Origin: Polytrichum commune
Taxonomy: Eukaryota > Streptophyta > Polytrichopsida > Polytrichales > Polytrichaceae
Reading direction: 5' to 3'
DNA: 64,000 bases
Assembly (NCBI GenBank): GCA_950295325.1
Contig: OX485803.1
Span: 63,441,554-63,505,553 of the forward strand
Positions 31,860-43,985 of this stretch are shown one piece after another. Under the pieces are notes generated by a model, which was not told where the DNA came from, made no database searches, and was given only the letters and a program-made list of their open reading frames with translations. Within the stretch, counting starts at the first letter, position 1; each line of letters starts with the position of its first letter. A program made the position numbers and the translations under genes.

Positions 31860-32202
31860 CACGATGAACCATAAGAGCTGTTCAGATTTCCACATAATCC
31901 AACGGAGCTGTTTTGCTGAATTTTTTTATATTTTATTGGAAAAAATATTTTTTATTAAAATCTGACATTGGCCCCTAGGCCATGAATTGGCCTTCCATTT
32001 TCGGTGCACCCGTTTGAGTGAGCTCGGGCCGTGTCAGACCATCCATTTTTTGATTAAAAAATTCATACCACCAAATCAGCCCGGCCTCCTCTAGGTGTAA
32101 AGGGGTTCAGGCCGATTTCAGCCTTTTGACCAATCACAAGCGAGGATTTCAAGCCTCTTACACAACAAATTGGCCCGGCCTCTAGGTGTAAAGCGGCCCT
32201 AA

Positions 32203-32700
32203 GGGCCACTTCACACACAAGCCAAGAGCCGTGACCATGAAATTGTGAGAGCCCAAAAGAAAGTGTCCGAAGGCCGTCCGAACACACCTCCAAAATCATG
32301 TAGTGTGGTCACGGATGCTCGAGCGCAGTGTGAAGTCATATGTGACCAGACTCTCAACTAAATGTTATTTCGATAAATTTTTATTCATGCGGGTATTCAC
32401 ACATGATAAAATATAATAAATCAATGGTTGTGAGCGTTTGGAGAGCCATGGTCTCCCCGTTTTGTGTTAGGTGTACCTCCAAGAGGTGGTTTTTGAAAAT
32501 AATACAAGTGACCATGAAACATGATCCATCGATGACATGTAGGAATCCATGTGGACTTTACATCCATCTTGCACTCACATACTTCGTTGGTCCCTCAAGC
32601 GTAGTGTGGAATGAACTTGGACCGGCTCCGCCTTTTCCACCAATGAAAGTGCTTGAAGTGTATTGGTCACGGGCTCTTAGTCTCGCGTGTGAAGTGGCCC
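32203..32700. mobile_element. Harbinger-type MITE with TAA duplications
   Basis: The ends GGGCCACTTCACAC (32203) and GTGTGAAGTGGCCC (to 32700) are inverted, with similarity continuing to GTGACCA/TGGTCAC. TAA flanks both sides (32200-32202, 32701-32703). The TIR start GGGCC resembles the neighbouring autonomous element (GGGCCGCTTTACAC), but the interior does not. 498 bp, no ORF. A partial relative is at 33930-34270. Confidence 0.85.
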
Positions 32701-32703
32701 TAA

Positions 32704-33929
32704 TTTCCAAAACACACACTATTTTGCCAAATCTCAAAATTATTGAGGTTTGAAATGTTTACCAAGTGATACTAGATTCAAGAATACATGTTCATTTATC
32801 ATACATTTCAAAAAAGTTATTGCATGTTCTAAGGTGTTTGTAAAAAATAAAATGAAATAAAATCGTATGTAAACACATGCTTGTCAGTGAATAGTGCCAG
32901 GATGAATAGTGAATAATGCCCCTTTGGATAGTATTTTCAGTTAATAATGTTAGGATGAATTGTGCTTTCTAGATTTATTGGTGGCATTAATTTCATAGCG
33001 TAAAGAAATTCCGTATCACCTTCACTAATTTTCCACATGCACTATTAGCCCTCCCTCACCAATTGAGATAATCACTATAGTATCGGCAACGGAATGTTCA
33101 CAATACCTACCGAAAGAGAGCACAAATGGGGGGCACGGAGAATGAAAAATATTCCTGGTAAATTAACTTCCAAATCAAGGTCAAAGACTCCAAATTAGTC
33201 TATTACAATGTAAAACGGGATTACAAGAACAACCAACTTATAAGGGGGTCAGTTTTTACTAGCACCCCTACGTAGGTGTTAAGGAACTAAACCCGTATGG
33301 GTCCATAGATTGATTTACAAAGGTTAAAAACAATTATAGGTAGGCTGTAAATAGTGGGCAAATATTTAATAAATAAAAAAGTGAGTATGTGGTTCATAAT
33401 AGACTAATATATGGGAAGTATTCAGGAATATTACGTGGAATACTATCAGTTCCACAAAACATTGTTATGAATCTGAATAATGTTATGTTGCCGAGTGGTC
33501 AGTCAGTCAAGTGTGTTGGTAGAGTTAAAATAAAAATGGTCTAACTAACTTAGCTTAAGGCATGTGGGTGTTATTTGGTTCATTTTTCATGTTCTCCAAC
33601 TTCTATCAATGAGATTCACACAACAAAACTCGTGTTGCATTAGCGAATCTACGATGAAACACCTCCAAAAACAAGATTGAAAATTGGACCTCCTGTGATT
33701 TAGTTATGGTTATTGGAAGTGGATGTTTGTTGATTTCTTAATTGGATAAATATTGAAGGTCCTCCCAATTGTGTTCACTACTAAGAGTAGAATTGTTACT
33801 AATATATGGAGACGTAACATAGCCTAATCTCTTCTAAACTTGTGTCTTCATGATGTTTGCTAATTGATCCTCACCGAACCACACACCAATCAAATGTAGG
33901 GGTCTGATTAAGAAAATGAGCCACTTAAT
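32704..33929. other. Intergenic
   Basis: No gene. A short block at 33427-33485 is related to the foldback at 43852-43985 (TATCAGTTCCACAAAACATTGTTATG type). Confidence 0.35.
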
Positions 33930-34270
33930 GGCCACTTCACACACGAGCCAAGAGTTGTGACCATGAAATTGTGAGAGCCCTAAAGAAAGTGTCCGAAGGC
34001 TGTCCCAACACACCTCCAAAAATCATGTAGTGAGGTCACAGACCCTCCAGTGTAGTGTGAAGCCATTTGTGACCGGGGTCCTCGGTCAAATGCTATTTTA
34101 ATGAATTTCTATTCATGCGGGTCCTCACACATGATAGAATAGAATAAATCAACGAATGTGAGCGTTCAGAGTGCCATGGTCTCCCGGTTTTGTGGTTGGC
34201 CTACCTTCAAGAGGTAGTTCTTGAAAATAGTCCAAGTGATCATGAAACATGATCCATTCCACATGGAATA
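33930..34270 (+). mobile_element. 3'-truncated copy of the 498-bp MITE
   Basis: Follows 32203-32540 closely (GGCCACTTCACACACGAGCC, GTGTCCGAAGG, ATGCGGGTCCTCACACATGATA) and then breaks off near TCCACATGGAATAC. The right terminal repeat is missing. Confidence 0.8.
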
Positions 34271-34808
34271 CAAGTGGGTTGTGACAAGTGTGAGCATGAC
34301 ACGTGACAATTTATGAGGAGAAAATAATTCTTTTGGGTGGCAATAGAGAGACCTCTACAGTAGTTGATTTCACTAACTCACATTGTTAGCTCATTCTCCT
34401 ACCTAGGCGGTGCAACCATGATTTTAGTTAGCTAGAATTTTGATTAGCTAATCCTGACTAACTCATAAGTTAGCACCACCTCCATTAAATGATTGCACCA
34501 CAACGTAACTCAACTTAACCTAGTAGTATTTAGCGACCCCAACTAGCTTAATATGTACATATAAATGAATATATATGAGTTTGAGTATAAGTTAAAGGAG
34601 TTGGAAGATTGTCATCTGTGGGAAAGTTTGGGATTACCATACCAAGCAACACAAGCCTATTATTGGAAACATGGCCATGGTACTAATTGTTAGTAAGTTA
34701 ATTGAAGCATTTTGGCATGTGTCGTGGGTCATGGGTCATGCATGGCATGGCATGGCATGGGCACCTTTTCTCTTTATTGGTCACTCTGCCTCACTCAGCC
34801 TCACTCAT
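34271..34808. other. Intergenic
   Basis: No gene. A small GGCATG tandem (about 34739-34760) is present. Confidence 0.35.
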
Positions 34809-35080
34809 GTGTAAACCTATTTAGGTGGGGTTGGGGCCATTTGGAGGTTGCAATTATGAGAGGGCTCCAACGTACTCATGAACTATTCGATGTATAATGA
34901 TTAAAGTATAATAAATTTAGAATTTCTCCCCTCCTATTCAATGCTCAAAGAATAAACTACTACAAGCAAATAAAAGCTCTAACAATGGCCTCAACTAAAG
35001 GGAAAGAGTCCATAAGGTTGGGAGCTCTCTTTTCCAAGGCTTGAGGCCATTGTCATGATGAATAAAATAATTTATTTGTT
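34809..35080 (+). repeat. Dispersed repeat, long form
   Basis: The partner of 14702-14812. The shared blocks are at 34809-34865 and about 35030-35080. The intervening sequence is unique to this copy. It is an insertion here or a deletion there. Confidence 0.7.
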
Positions 35081-35241
35081 AATTGGCCCCAACTCATGGT
35101 GTAAACTTGAAGAGGCGAGTCCCAGCCTCTCTACCAATGAGAGGAGTGGATTTCTTGCACCCCGACCCATTTTTGAGCCCTGACTCCAAGTCTAAACCCG
35201 CCTTTACTGTAGATCCAAATTAAACACCTCACCTCGGGCTC

Positions 35242-37127
35242 ATAATTAAATCACACCACTTTGATGGCACACAAATTACCATTATGGGGTCCTTACTTAG
35301 TATTGTCTTATCTATTATATATTGCATCTTGTTTCCGTTTTTAAAGTACGTCACTCTAAAAAATATGTTGCTATCATTAGAGAATACACATGTATTTTTA
35401 TTGCAATCTTAATAATCCGTGTGGTATTACCTAGATGTATTTTTCTTTGTGAAATTTTAACTGCATTCAAATACATATGTATGTGGCCAAGGGCATGAAT
35501 TCGTAAGCAAACCGAGTGATGTACCGAGATGGGTGTTTTATCTATAGCCAAATCTCATCAACTCTTTTCATATGTAAGAATCGTCACCAACTCTGTTGTC
35601 ATAAAGTAAGTTGAATGTTTCGTCTTGTGCCACTTGTTTGAGGATAAATGTTTAAAAAAAATGTCATGTGAATGAGTCCAAGTGAGCGCATGAACCGATG
35701 TTGAAGCTACTTTAGAAGCACTTTGTTGCGACAAAAAGCATATAAGCCCACCTCTTTCATCATTGTGCGTTTATAATTAAATCGCACCACCCCAATGGCA
35801 CACGAATTATCATTATGGGGACCTTACTTACTATTGTCTTATCTATTATGGGGGCATTCACGGTTGGGGTACTACTTTTGGGTGTCTAACGGTTTAAGGA
35901 CTATTTTAGACAACTTTACATACTTGGTGTGCTTAGATTTGTATTGTGGAGCATATTTTGGATCATACCTACATTTCATACTCCATATTGAGTACACCGA
36001 CAAAGTTAATGTACAAGGAATAGGGTCATCTAACATATCATTTTGATTCCTTAAAGGACATTCATGGGTGTTGTCAAAATTGTTCACCTCATGATCAAGG
36101 AATGAAAAGGACAACAAAAATTAATCGAAACGATCCCAATTTTTTTTCCTCATAATCATCGTTCAAGTGTGTACCAATAGAATCAAAAATGTATTGCATA
36201 CCAATTGTATAACTTTACATGTGGCACCAAACATGGCCAACAATACACAAAATCATGGCTACATGAAAAAAGAACGTTTAGTATTAGAGTTGGACATTAA
36301 AAAATATATGTATGGACACATGACACTTACACCAAGGTACTAGGATGCAAAATAGGAAAAAATTGACCTCTGATGTACACTTGAATAGTAAAAATTGCCA
36401 TTGATGTGGCCCAAACAAGTCATATGACCTCTTTACAAGTTTTATGACTTATCTACTCATTTCATAGGGAATTTATCCATTATTGATGATTATTTAATAA
36501 GAAATAATATCTTTCTTGATAAAGCCTATGAACTACATACTTATCTATTTAAAGTTTATTGATCAAATAATAGTAAATCATGATAAATGCCGAGATCCAA
36601 TGCGACGTAGTCCTTAAGTCTTTTGTCCCAAAAGTAGTACCCCAACCGTGAATGGACCCTTATACACTGCATTTTGTTTCGGTTTTTCAAGTATGTCACT
36701 CTCAAAATGATGTTACTATCGTTTGAGAATACACATGCATTTTTATTGTAGTCTTAATAATCCGTGTGGTATTTCCTAGATGTATTTTTCTTTGTGAAAT
36801 TTTAACTGCATTCAAATACATATGTATGTGGCCAAGGGCATGGATTCATAAGCAAGCCGAGTGAATGTACCGAGATGGATGTTTCATCTATAGCCAAATT
36901 TCATCATCTCCTTTCATATGTAAGAATCATCACCAACTATGATAATAAAAAGTGAGTTGAATGTTTCATCTTGTGCCACTTGTTCGAGGAGATATATTTG
37001 AAAACAATGTCATGTAGATGAGTCCAAGTGAGCGCGGGAACCGGTGTTGAAGCTACTTTGGAAGCATTGTGTTGCGACAAAAAGCATACCAAGCCCACCT
37101 TTGTCATCATCGTGCGTTTATATGCTG
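35242..37127. repeat. Tandem duplication, second unit interrupted by a MITE
   Basis: Unit 1 (35242-35772) and unit 2 (35773-37127) start with the same ATAATTAAATC(A/G)CACCAC and share AATCCGTGTGGTATT, TTTAACTGCATTCAAATACATATG and GTTGCGACAAAAAGCAT in order. Removing the 810-bp insertion and its duplicated site makes unit 2 about 541 bp, close to unit 1 (531 bp). Divergence is moderate, so the duplication is old. No ORF is conserved between units. Confidence 0.85.
35850..36659. mobile_element. 810-bp MITE with TTAT duplication
   Basis: Inverted ends: GGGGGCATTCACGGTTGGGG on the left and CCCCAACCGTGAATGGACCC on the right, with pairing continuing through GTACTACTTTTGG. Both sides carry TTAT (35846-35849, 36660-36663). 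The unoccupied site is visible in the upstream tandem unit. The interior is AT-rich without a transposase ORF. A TTA duplication with one extra base is the alternative reading. Confidence 0.85.
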
Positions 37128-37187
37128 AAAGGTGATCCACGTAACCCATCCAAGAGTCATTTCATGGTTGCCGCATGAAGAGCCTCT

Positions 37188-37592
37188 CACGGGGAGGTCA
37201 CTTCATTGTCAAGTTGACACCACGTGCGGACAAAGTTTGCTACCCCTATATTACATGCCATATATAATTTTAAAATTTATGATAAATTTTCTACATATAC
37301 ATAACCATTGATAGTATCTTTTGTATATTTTTTTGAAATTTTTAGTCATCTTTATTTTTTTTAGTAATTGTTTTAGTTCAATTATGTGTCATTCTAGTTA
37401 GAAACGGTATGTTTTATGAAAAAATAAATCATCAAATTTAGTTACCACTTTTAACTATGTCATAGGTACTATGTATATCTACTCATGAAAAAAAAATTGA
37501 TAAAATTTTGACCCATTTTGGTGGTGCAACTTACCAAAGATTTTTTTGGCTGCACGTGGTGTTCAACTTGACAATGGAGTGATCCCCCCGTG
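37188..37592. mobile_element. hAT-like MITE with 8-bp duplication
   Basis: Terminal inverted repeats start CACGGGG and run about 40 bp, including CATTGTCAAGTTGA and CACCACGTG. Exact 8-bp direct repeats GAGCCTCT flank the element (37180-37187, 37593-37600). Length is 405 bp, with no ORF. An 8-bp duplication is the hAT signature. Confidence 0.85.
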
Positions 37593-37600
37593 GAGCCTCT

Positions 37601-39510
37601 TTGAGTGCAAGCTATTATTGACCTCTTTTGAGGTTGGATTCTATACACGGTAGCTTAGTAAACTCAAATCACATGTTCCTCATGTCCATTATAGTTAATA
37701 CATGAATTGTGACAAATAGTTCCATGTCATGCAAAACTTCAATGCCCATTATTTCTTCCATTATGTGATTTATGAATTTATATACCATAATGCTTCATAA
37801 CTTATATTTGGTATACATAATTTAAAAAAACAATATACATGAATTGGAGTTTGATGTTATTGAATAAATAAATAGCAATATTATATAGTCCATAGAGAAT
37901 TATTTTCCTATGCAATTTACTATTTGGGGGGGTATATAGGTGGCTTTATTTATGCTTTCCGCATGCACATACCTCCCACACTTCAAATAGAGTGAGACTC
38001 CAAGCCTAACCCTCGCCTACAAGCTACATTCTTGCACATTGATCAAGTAGTATTTGTTCAATATCATGCTATTAAAGTAAGTATGAACATTGTTCCAACA
38101 AATATTAGTGTTGATTTGTTCAATCTTCTACGTGGATTTGCCTATATAGATTTATTTTGGTCTTGATTGGGTCTTCGTTTCATAAGGGGTGTGTGACTTT
38201 TCAATATTTATGTCAATTGTATAATCACATGGATAATATGATAGTTGAGCAGTCATCAAGCTCTCTAGATTGGAGCCTAGAGTAAGCCATGCTCAAAGCG
38301 ACATATCAATGGAATAATAGTACTAAACAAAGGAGAATCCAAGACAAGTCCAAGATATTTGGAAAGCCGATTAGCATGGGATCCACAAAACTAAAGCTTA
38401 AATTCTTGACACTTGTAAGCTCGAAGAGATAGATTATAATTTTAAGCAAAAGCTTGTTAAAAATGATAGAGATTGTAGTACATATTCCACATGGAATCCA
38501 TCATGGCACCATCTAAGTGTTGTAAGCCTTGTAAAACCCAAAGATTAGAGGCAATTATCACTTATTACTCTCATTCATCCAATATGAAAGCCATGAAATA
38601 ACATGCATCCTGAAGGTTTTTGTTTTTAGTTGATTTGCCACGAGAAATAACTACAAGACCCCCAATGAGAGTCAACCAATGTAAGGTTGAATCATAATAG
38701 GACACAATTATAATAGGTGAGAACCATTACATGTCCACTTCAAACACATGAGTATTGATACATTGGCCCTACCCATTTTCAATAAAGTGTCATTGTTTGT
38801 TGGATTTTCAATGTAAGTGAAACTTCGGCAATTGGGAATTTTCGGAAAACAAGCAATTTAGTAAAATATGACATGACATGTACAACATTGGTGTCCTGGA
38901 AAGACTTTATGCCTTCCTCATTGAATTCAGTAACATTGTAATATATCCTATCAATGTCATATATCAATCTATGCAACATCCATTGTTTTCAGTGTTGTCC
39001 TAACATAATCTAAACTCTCATGACAGGCTTGTCCAACCTTGTTGAAATAGTTAATTTTATGGTATTGAATTTCGCATAAAGTGTTATTCATATACAGTTG
39101 TTTCGCCACAAAATTGCATTGGCATCCTCGCTTAGAGGTTAGACTGGCTTACAATATACTTGCCCTCCTCTGCTTTGTCTGTCCTATTGGGAGTGGTTGC
39201 CCTGTAAGGCTTTTAGGACAGCTTGTATCAGAGTGATAGGCTGTAGAAACAACTGGACAACTAAATGTGGAACAAGAGGTGTCTTTGTACTATTTTGTTT
39301 TTCCACTATCCTAGCATCTAGGGTTGATCCTACCCCGCCCTTAGTTGATTTTCTCCTCCCAAGAAATATTTGTCCTGTCAAAGGGCCCAGGGGGTGGGAT
39401 CTGCAACCTCGCCCGCACATTTTCAAGAGTTACATCCCGCACCCTAAACCTTTCTTATGCACCAACTTTCAAGCACGTATTGGTACCCTTGTGGACGATT
39501 GTACCTGCAG
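37601..39510. other. Gene-poor intergenic
   Basis: No supported gene or element. AT-rich with occasional short ORFs of no protein character. Confidence 0.35.
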
Positions 39511-40045
39511 GAATTTTCAGATCTGAAACTAAACCCTGTCCTACCTGTAGATCTTCCGTGACCTCCTCTATGACAAAATCAAATCCTTCTTCGAAAGAGA
39601 CACAATTCCCTCCTAGATCCACAATGCCCACCTCTATGGCGATCGACTAGGACAACGTCGATCAAAGTTACAACTCTTCCAAATCCTAAACTAGCAATGC
39701 AACAGCCTTTCCTCAGCTTCCTCACTCGCTCCGAAGCTGTCCAGTGGCGTGAGCAAGGAAGAATGACAGAAGAATGACGGAAGAATTTTCAGATCTGAAA
39801 TTAAACCCTATCCGTCCTGTAGATCTTCCGTGGCCTCCTCTATTACAAAATCAAACCCTTCTTCAAAATAAACACATTTCCCTCCCAGATCCACAATGTC
39901 CACCTCCATGGCGGGCAACTACAACAACATCGATAAAAGTTACAACTCTTCCAAATCCTAAACTAGCAATGCAACAACCTTTCCCCAATTTCCTCACTCG
40001 CTCCGGAGCTGTCTAGTGGCGTGAACAAGGAAGAATGACGGAGCT
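39511..40045 (+). repeat. Tandem duplication, 272-bp period
   Basis: GAATTTTCAGATCTGAAA begins both units (39511 and 39783), and they stay aligned to GTGGCGTGA(G/A)CAAGGAAGAATGAC. Identity is high, with a few substitutions that interrupt any shared reading frame. Confidence 0.85.
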
Positions 40046-40074
40046 CGAGTTCGGTGTGGGGTAGTGGTGGAGAC

Positions 40075-40265
40075 GGATATAACGGATATGACGGATGAAC
40101 GGCCGGATGGACGGATGGACAGACGGGTGGACATCTGGACAGACGCGTGAACAGCTGGACAGGCGGAAGGCCGCGTCGGGCAGGATGGAGGACACGGGCA
40201 GGAAGGCCAAGTCGGGCAGGTAAGACGGGTCGGGTCGGGAGGACAGGAACGGGCTGCCCGAACAT
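40075..40265. repeat. GGACGG/GGACAG minisatellite
   Basis: Degenerate short repeats of the form (C)GGA(T/C)GGAC and GGACAG, becoming GGCAGG/CGGGTCGGG. The strand is strongly purine-rich. The Cys/Pro/Arg-rich frames across it are repeat artefacts. Confidence 0.7.
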
Positions 40266-40279
40266 GAACGCTGCCCGCG

Positions 40280-41724
40280 GGAGGCGTCCTACAAACGCTC
40301 GTAGCACTAAAATACAAAGATCCCTCCAATAGGCTTGAACCAAGTTTAGAACAAATTTTCCTACTAATTAGTGTTGTGGAATTACGTGTGAAGTAGACTC
40401 TAAACCAAGTGATGGATTTGAGTTAAATCCTACTTCATTTCAAAATTTGTTATGATTTGTATGTATAGTTGAAGGATTGGGCAAGATCGTATTATATGTT
40501 AGTGGGCCACAAAATTTGAAGTAAAATACATTTTTTGCGGTCTACTTCATTGTCACTTTTCAAAAACCGACAATTATGGAAATAAATTCTACAAACATTA
40601 GAATCTAATTATATGGATGTAAATCATGTAATTTGTAAAAGTATTTATGAAATCATCATGATCCACCCTATTAACACCCTTATTATGAAATAATTATAAT
40701 TGATTTGACTTGTATAACTAGGATATGCCTCTATTTGCCCCTCTAAAATGGCCAGGGATTCGTGGCATTCATGTATGCTCATTAATGAGAGCAAATTCAT
40801 CTTTGCAGATGATATGAACCACTTTAGAGACTACCTTACGTTGCCAGTTCCTTGTCTCAAGGGTTCCGAAAATACCAACCTTTAGTAGTTCTAAATAATC
40901 CGAGTCTAATCTAATACTTAAAGCAATAATACAAAGAGGTTAGACATAGAAATCAATGTCTCATATGAAAGCAAGTGGATGCATCATGGGTTGCCAACCC
41001 ATCACTACTGGTATGGTAAATTTTAAGAGAGTAGTATATCATCTTATTAAGCCATTTAAGGTTCTTTACCTTCTCACCCAATCATCTTTGTATAAACAAC
41101 TCCTACCTCCTACCTCAACACTTTCCCAATCTTTCGGGTTCTTCTCTTCCTTCTTTATTATTTCTCTTACACTCTCACCTTTGTCGCATTCTCTCTCACA
41201 TCACTCACCTTCTACTCATTTTTGCAATGTCTTATTTAGGGTCTTGTAACTTAACAACTGCAAAGCTGAACTTTAGGGAGTAAATGTTAGCACTCAATTT
41301 CCTTGAACTCTTGCAACTTGCATTTCTTTCTATGAAATCATTTCTTTATCTATAGAGTGTTGTGCATTCACTTAAATCGGGTGCTTATTATCTTGGACTT
41401 TGGAACTTTGGTTCTTTATGTATTCAAGAGTTTCTACATAAACTATCCCTCTTAACACGATCAGATCATTCAATCATCATATTTGTGTTTAGCCATTAAT
41501 TGTCAGATAAATGTTATTTTATATTGTAGAAGAGAACATGTTGTTGAGCATGATGATCCTAAATGCTTGTGAGTAAGATGAAATTGTTTGTTTTTCAAAA
41601 ATATCATCTAGATCATCTAATAGGTTTGTGTACAGTACAACATCAATCCTCATTCAGTATTGTCACTTACAAGGATCCCTCGCACATGCGGATTCTCGAG
41701 AAAACTTGATCATAATTCTGTGGA
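40280..41724. other. Intergenic
   Basis: No gene recognised. A pyrimidine-rich stretch (about 41090-41230) could mimic a 5' leader, but no exon follows that I can support. Confidence 0.3.
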
Positions 41725-42785
41725 TGGCATTGGAAAATCTGTGTGAGGTAAAATTGGCAGTAAAACGTGAAGTAGAATATTGCATTATTTTCTGAACTAT
41801 TATAGATCTTCAACAATTGATTGATTTAAATTACTGTAGTGCTAAGTGGTTTGCGGCAACTGAACATCAGAAAGTGATCCTATTTGGATAAATAAAAACC
41901 AATGGAATCTCTGTATAGATCCTAGTGATTCTAAATCCAACCGGTTACATTCCACCCTCTATAAACGTTACACTTATAAACGTTAACTCATTATATTTGT
42001 TAACAAAATCGTACTCCCCTCATATTGCTAACTAGAATGTTAGCAATAATTTACTCCCCTCTTTGTTAATTTGCCACTTATAAATGTTAACCTACAAAAT
42101 ACATCCAATATTGTGTGATGACATTCATTACATTGACTCACAACCTTTCAAAGTGGCAAACGCCACCAAATTTGACTTTTGTGATCAAATTATTCATCTG
42201 GACTATATTGATTCTTATTTTGTTTCATAAAAATAAAAGATTGATTTGATACACATATTTTATATATGATAATTTTGCAAAACTCTCCCTCCATAATTGT
42301 AATGAATTTATATTTGTTGTTAAGCATTCAAAAAGCTCCCCTTATAACTGTTACAATGTTAACTCACTATAAATGTTAGAAATTTTTTACTCCAGAGCCT
42401 AACATTTATAGAGGGTGGACTGTACATGGTGGCATCTTCCGGATTTGCTTTATTTCATTGAAGTATGTTCTCTAAATTCCTCTTAGATGATCGGTAAGTC
42501 TCGAACTTCAACCGCTTGTTTCTCAAACTCAACCATTTTTAACTAACCATTGGTTCTCCCCGAGCCCTGATCATGTCTATGAAATGGATATAGTTTCAAG
42601 TGCTTTTGCCAAGTTTGAGTCACCAAGACTGCTTGGATCAATGTTAGTACGAGAATGATAAACATTTGGTCAAGAGGAACTTCATTTTAATCCTCTAATG
42701 TTTTGTGATTGGCATTGGAAGATCTGTGTGAGGTATATAAGTCGGCAGTGGGAAGTGAAATAAAATATCACAATATTTTCTGAAA
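41725..42785 (+). repeat. Direct repeats ~980 bp apart
   Basis: ATTGGAA(A/G)ATCTGTGTGAGGTA...GGCAGT...GTGAA(G/A)TA...ATATTTTCTGA occurs at about 41728-41805 and about 42712-42785. The pogo-like MITE lies between them. Confidence 0.6.
41948..42422. mobile_element. pogo/Emigrant-like MITE with TA duplication
   Basis: Ends CATTCCACCCTCTATAAACG and, on the right, the complement of CAGTCCACCCTCTATAAATG, flanked by TA (41946-41947, 42423-42424). The CTCTATAAA core recalls plant pogo-type MITE ends. The interior holds many ATAAATGTTAAC words. 475 bp, no ORF. The related sequence at about 43437-43465 lacks it and gives the empty site. Confidence 0.8.
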
Positions 42786-42918
42786 GGATTACTAAAATTT
42801 TAAGTTAGCACAGGCTTTGTTCCTCATGATTGTTGTAGATCAACATAGTTTTTTTGGATTGGCCACCTGCTGGTTTGATTGCACGTTTCTGTACTGGATG
42901 TAGATCTTGCTGGCTATG

Positions 42919-43035
42919 AAAAGAGGCATAACTCCTCATGCTACAACATGGTCCGCCATGTTAAGCATTTGGATAACGGGCTCACATTCATGCCGGTACA
43001 ATGTATGGGCGTAATTTTTCTTTTTCTTTCTTCTG
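42919..43035 (+). mobile_element. LINE 3' tail, 5'-truncated copy
   Basis: Only the 3' end of the element at 58040-59200 is present: AAAAGAGGCATAAC, a hairpin (AACATGG, loop TCCG, CCATGTT), then GGGCTCACATTCATGCCGGTAC, then a TTTTTCTTTTTCTTTC tail. Short 3'-only copies are the norm for LINEs. Confidence 0.75.
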
Positions 43036-43851
43036 CTGGCTATGGTAGCTTAGCTGATCGATTTGGATTAGTCTCCAAAATAATGTTGTGTTAATCTTGT
43101 GAGGCCAAACATGAATCTTATGTAGGAAAAATTCAAATGCTCTCTAATATACAAAAAGTGCAGTAAAGTTAAGGTGAGATCTTATGAGGTAGTTAGGTAC
43201 CTGCTCAACTATTTCATAATCAATTACCATACCCACGAGTTTCAACTAGGAAATATTCTAGCTTGAACCCACAATAATTTACTTCACGTTGCAAGTCTGC
43301 TGGAAGTTGCCTACTAATTAAGTAGATGTATAACATTTGAAGCACATTTGATGTGACAACGTCCTCATGTACTAGTGGATGTAGTGTCCGGGGAGATTTA
43401 AGGACATAATCGGTTGAGTTCGTAGAGCTCTCCAAATCCAACCAATTACATATTGACATCTTCCGTTCTTTATTCATTAATTTGAGGTATATTCCATATA
43501 TTCTTATAAAATAATGGATAATTTCTCTTGAACTTCAACTAGTTATTTCTCAAACTCAACCGGTTCCTTTGTAAGTAGTAGTTAGTTTACTCCATCCATT
43601 GACTGGATGTGATTTTTTTGGGGGGAGTTTTTGTACAAAACCATGACATACCAAATTACCAGGTGTAAATCATGTAATTACTGGGTGTAATTATGGCATG
43701 GCAATCCATGGAGATGAGTTAGATGAGACCCGAGGATCACATCTATAGATGGGTAAGGTGAGAAAACTTGATAATGTGATTTATTTCTAAATTACCCCTA
43801 AATCAGGCAAAATTTGACGTCATTTGATGACTATTTCGCATAATATTATTC
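43036..43851. other. Intergenic
   Basis: No gene. Positions about 43430-43570 belong to the dispersed repeat also seen near 1660 and 41930. Confidence 0.35.
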
Positions 43852-43985
43852 AAATCCATAACAATGTTATGTGGGACTAATAGTATTTCATGGAATATTC
43901 TTAGATATTTTCACATTCAGTATGAATATGGGGGAATATTTTGTGGAATAATGTCAGTCCCACATAACATTGTTATGGATCTAAT
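43852..43985. repeat. Foldback inverted repeat
   Basis: The left arm (about 43855-43906, ATCCATAACAATGTTATGTGGGACT...) and right arm (about 43930-43982, ...AGTCCCACATAACATTGTTATGGAT) are about 50 bp each around a short loop. A single-arm relative is at 33427-33485. Confidence 0.75.

Larger units (their letters stand above)
28765..32199. mobile_element. PIF/Harbinger DNA transposon, near complete
   Basis: The 33-bp terminal inverted repeats are perfect: 28765-28797 begins GGGCCGCTTTACACC and 32167-32199 is its complement. Direct TAA duplications (28762-28764 and 32200-32202) match the 3-bp TWA target preference of the family. The 3435-bp element encodes a DDE transposase (29037-30383, plus) and a trihelix/Myb-like ORF (31714-30476, minus), the standard two-gene layout, arranged convergently. 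Perfect TIRs and long ORFs imply recent activity, but the transposase has one nonsense codon. The 32200 TAA is also the left target duplication of the adjacent MITE. Confidence 0.95.

Noticed and set aside
39963-40343. Pro/Arg/Ser-rich minus-strand ORFs
   Set aside because: Translations of the GGACGG minisatellite, with no domain.
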